From Methylomarinum sp050304855 (GTDB lineage Bacteria > Pseudomonadota > Gammaproteobacteria > Methylococcales > Methylomonadaceae), in assembly GCA_050304855.1 (NCBI GenBank), contig JBNLEI010000031.1:1-8491 (forward strand): DNA of 8,491 bases. The letters are read 5' to 3'. The notes beneath the pieces are model-generated. The model was not told the origin of the DNA. It searched no databases and saw only the letters and a list, made by a program, of their open reading frames with translations. This document shows, in pieces, positions 7,097-8,491 of the stretch (position 1 is its first letter; every line of letters begins with the position of its first letter). The translations under genes and the position numbers were made by a program.

Positions 7097-7467
7097 TAGG
7101 ACTTAATGGGCAACCTATTGATAGTTGCGAAATAGGGTATTCAGATACGACCGATATTTTTTAGGGTTATGAGTCATATTCCGGCGCGTCCACCCAAACT
7201 TTCAAGCTTCGGTGTGAATACATCCTTGCAACCATGTTAAAGGCGTCTCCGCTGTCAACCATCTTAAAAAACCGGAAGATAACGTCTCATAATTTTGTTC
7301 ACCTGAAATTTGTTAATAGCCATTGGAAATATTAAGGCCCTGACAAAAGGATTATAGGGTTCCTGTTAAACAAGACTATGGAAAACTGGCTGCGCTTAAC
7401 TCCAATGCCATCGATTGTCGTTAAATGCGGATCAGTACTTTATGCCTTTAACCAAAGGAGGTTACTC
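7097..7467 (+). other. 371-base non-coding gap before the DUF2092 gene
   Basis: No convincing gene is found. A 30-codon upstream extension of the DUF2092 frame from ATG 7378 lacks a signal peptide or ribosome site and is not taken as coding. Just after the membrane-protein stop, GCAAC/GTTGC (7110-7114 with 7124-7128) and CTATT/AATAG (7115-7119 with 7131-7135) can pair in competing or interleaved ways, followed by a T-run at about 7153-7160. This could be a weak terminator. The rest is AT-rich and probably carries a promoter for the downstream pair, but I cannot point to a good hexamer pair. Confidence 0.5.
7454..7461 (+). promoter_or_regulatory. strong ribosome binding site for the DUF2092 gene
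   Basis: AAAGGAGG lies six bases before ATG 7468. This is the strongest translation signal in the window. It fixes the start at 7468 instead of the in-frame ATG at 7378, and the resulting N-terminus is a complete lipoprotein signal. Confidence 0.85.
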
Positions 7468-8328
7468 ATGGATCATATAATACAAAAAGGAAAACGATTC
7501 GCTTTATACGCAGCGGTTTTGTCGGTAATCGTCTCGTGTGCGGAGAATCAACCGGTGACGCGATCGGACAACATCCAGTCGAGCGTGAATGAAGTTTCGC
7601 AAGCGGTTATGGGGCCTGAAGAAGCCAAGAATATTTTATTTGGCATGGCTAAATTCCTTGCCGATACCCAACGATTTAGCGTGACGCTCAACGACAGTTT
7701 CGAGGTGCTCCAGGAAACCGGTCAAATGATCGAATTCGGCGAGAGTCGAAACATCGTCGTCAATCGCCCTAATGGGTTACACGTCGACATTGAACACAGC
7801 GATGGCGAAAAGCATCGCGTCATTTATGACGGCAAAGTGATAACCGCTTTTAGCCCGACGCATAATGTTTACGCGCAAGCTCCTAAACCCGGCGGAATTG
7901 ACGAAGCGGTAATGTATTTTTTAAAAGATCTGCAGATGCGACTGCCACTTGCTGCCTTGTTGCTCAATCGGCTTCCGGCGGAACTCGAAAGCCGGACATT
8001 AGCGATAGATTATGTAGAACGGAATGTGATTAACGGATTGCCGTCACACCATTTGGCGGGACGCACGGAAACTGTCGATTATCAAGTATGGATCAAGGAG
8101 GGCGCCGAACCATTGCCGCTTCGAGTGATATTGACTTATAAAACTCAAGAAGGCCATCCTTCCTTTAGGGCTCGGTTCTCCGATTGGAACTTGAATCCGG
8201 ATGTCGATGACGCGTTATTTTCATTCTCTCCGCCTGCAGGGGCTACGAAAATTTTATTTTTAGCCCAGTTTCCCCTTATCGCGCCTGAGGGGGCGATAAC
8301 TCCGAGCCAAATGGGAGAACAGCAATGA
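7468..8328 (+). CDS. DUF2092 family lipoprotein (LolA/LolB-like fold suspected)
   Basis: A 286-residue lipoprotein. Residues 1-23 form the signal (MDHIIQKGKR basic region, then FALYAAVLSVIVS), with lipobox IVSC, Cys24 and Ala at +2, which favours the outer membrane. Residues about 45-268 match what I know of DUF2092 proteins: an early helix AKNILFGMAKFLADTQRFSV, FEVLQETGQMIEFGESRN, VVNRPNGLHVDIE, RVIYDGKVITAFSPTHNVYA (117-136), a central helix-rich insert (DLQMRLPLAALLL), INGLPSHHLAGR (188-199), DYQVWIKEG and the terminal FSFSPPAGATKI. Strand-rich segments with IYDGK resemble the LolA/LolB lipid-binding barrel, so binding of a lipid or lipoprotein acyl chain is a fair inference but not shown. 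The last 18 residues are an extra tail. The stop codon overlaps the next start as ATGA, so the two genes are translationally coupled. Confidence 0.85.
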   Translation: MDHIIQKGKRFALYAAVLSVIVSCAENQPVTRSDNIQSSVNEVSQAVMGPEEAKNILFGMAKFLADTQRFSVTLNDSFEVLQETGQMIEFGESRNIVVNRPNGLHVDIEHSDGEKHRVIYDGKVITAFSPTHNVYAQAPKPGGIDEAVMYFLKDLQMRLPLAALLLNRLPAELESRTLAIDYVERNVINGLPSHHLAGRTETVDYQVWIKEGAEPLPLRVILTYKTQEGHPSFRARFSDWNLNPDVDDALFSFSPPAGATKILFLAQFPLIAPEGAITPSQMGEQQ

Positions 8329-8491
8329 AAAGTAAAAATACGACAATTGCATTAGTTGCGGCCGGTATCATTATTTTTGTATCGTCAGTGTGTGTTGAAG
8401 CCCGAGGTTTTGGAGGCGGCGGCTTTTCCCGGGGAGGCGGCGGAGGCGGGTTTTCTCGTCATGGCGCGGCATCCAGCGGGAGTTTGTCCTT
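8325..8491 (+). CDS. secreted glycine-rich protein, N-terminus only
   Basis: The frame starts at the ATG of the ATGA overlap with the DUF2092 gene and runs off the right edge after 55 residues. It begins with an export signal (MKSKNTTIALVAAG, then IIIFVSSVCVEA) and a likely signal peptidase I site after VEA. A low-complexity mature part follows, with two near-repeats, GFGGGGFSRGG and GGGGFSRHG, leading into Ala/Ser-rich sequence. It is not a lipoprotein by lipobox. I recall similar Gly/Ser/Arg-rich secreted proteins beside DUF2092 genes, but the function is unknown. It may be a surface, adhesive or disordered scaffold protein that the coupled lipoprotein handles. Confidence 0.75.
   Translation, partial: MKSKNTTIALVAAGIIIFVSSVCVEARGFGGGGFSRGGGGGGFSRHGAASSGSLS

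Noticed and set aside
7378..7467. 30-codon N-terminal extension of the DUF2092 protein
   Set aside because: AAAGGAGG six bases before ATG 7468 and the lipoprotein signal starting there decide against it.
1..8491. Mobile elements, CRISPR arrays, tRNA or rRNA genes
   Set aside because: No transposase or integrase motifs, no terminal repeat pairs, no regularly spaced repeats and no cloverleaf or rRNA signatures were seen.

Overview
The window looks like the chromosome of a Gram-negative bacterium, most likely a gammaproteobacterium. The grounds are a sigma-54 activator with a Fis-type DNA-binding end, three predicted lipoproteins with signal peptides, a moderate base composition and proteobacterial protein style. 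Some proteins remind me of methanotroph (Methylococcales) relatives, but nothing in the sequence proves that. I see no rRNA, tRNA, CRISPR array, transposase or phage gene.

Layout. Positions 2-1282 (+) hold the 3' part of a PAS-containing, FhlA-like sigma-54 activator, cut by the left edge. A 120-base convergent gap follows, with a possible long-stem terminator. A minus-strand gene (about 3334 down to 1403) encodes a large alpha/beta hydrolase with a lipoprotein-like N-terminus. A 350-base AT-rich divergent region (about 3335-3709) separates it from a plus-strand run. That run contains a small ABM-type dimeric alpha-beta barrel protein (3710-4027), a large arylsulfatase-type lipoprotein (4091-6460), an unrecognised four-helix membrane protein (6596-7096), a DUF2092/LolA-like lipoprotein (7468-8328) and, through an ATGA overlap, the start of a secreted glycine-rich protein (8325 to the right edge).

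How the parts may fit. Apart from the regulator and the small ABM protein, every product is predicted to be exported or membrane-bound: two clear lipoproteins with alanine after the acylated cysteine (outer-membrane type sorting), one probable lipoprotein, one inner-membrane protein and one secreted Gly/Ser-rich protein. This is consistent with a cell-envelope module that hydrolyses and handles sulfated or ester-linked substrates, but no substrate can be read from the sequence. The tightest functional pair is the DUF2092 lipoprotein and the Gly-rich protein. The plus-strand genes probably form two or three transcription units, because gaps of 135 and 371 bases interrupt them. The sigma-54 activator has no convincing target promoter in the window and may act upstream of the left edge.
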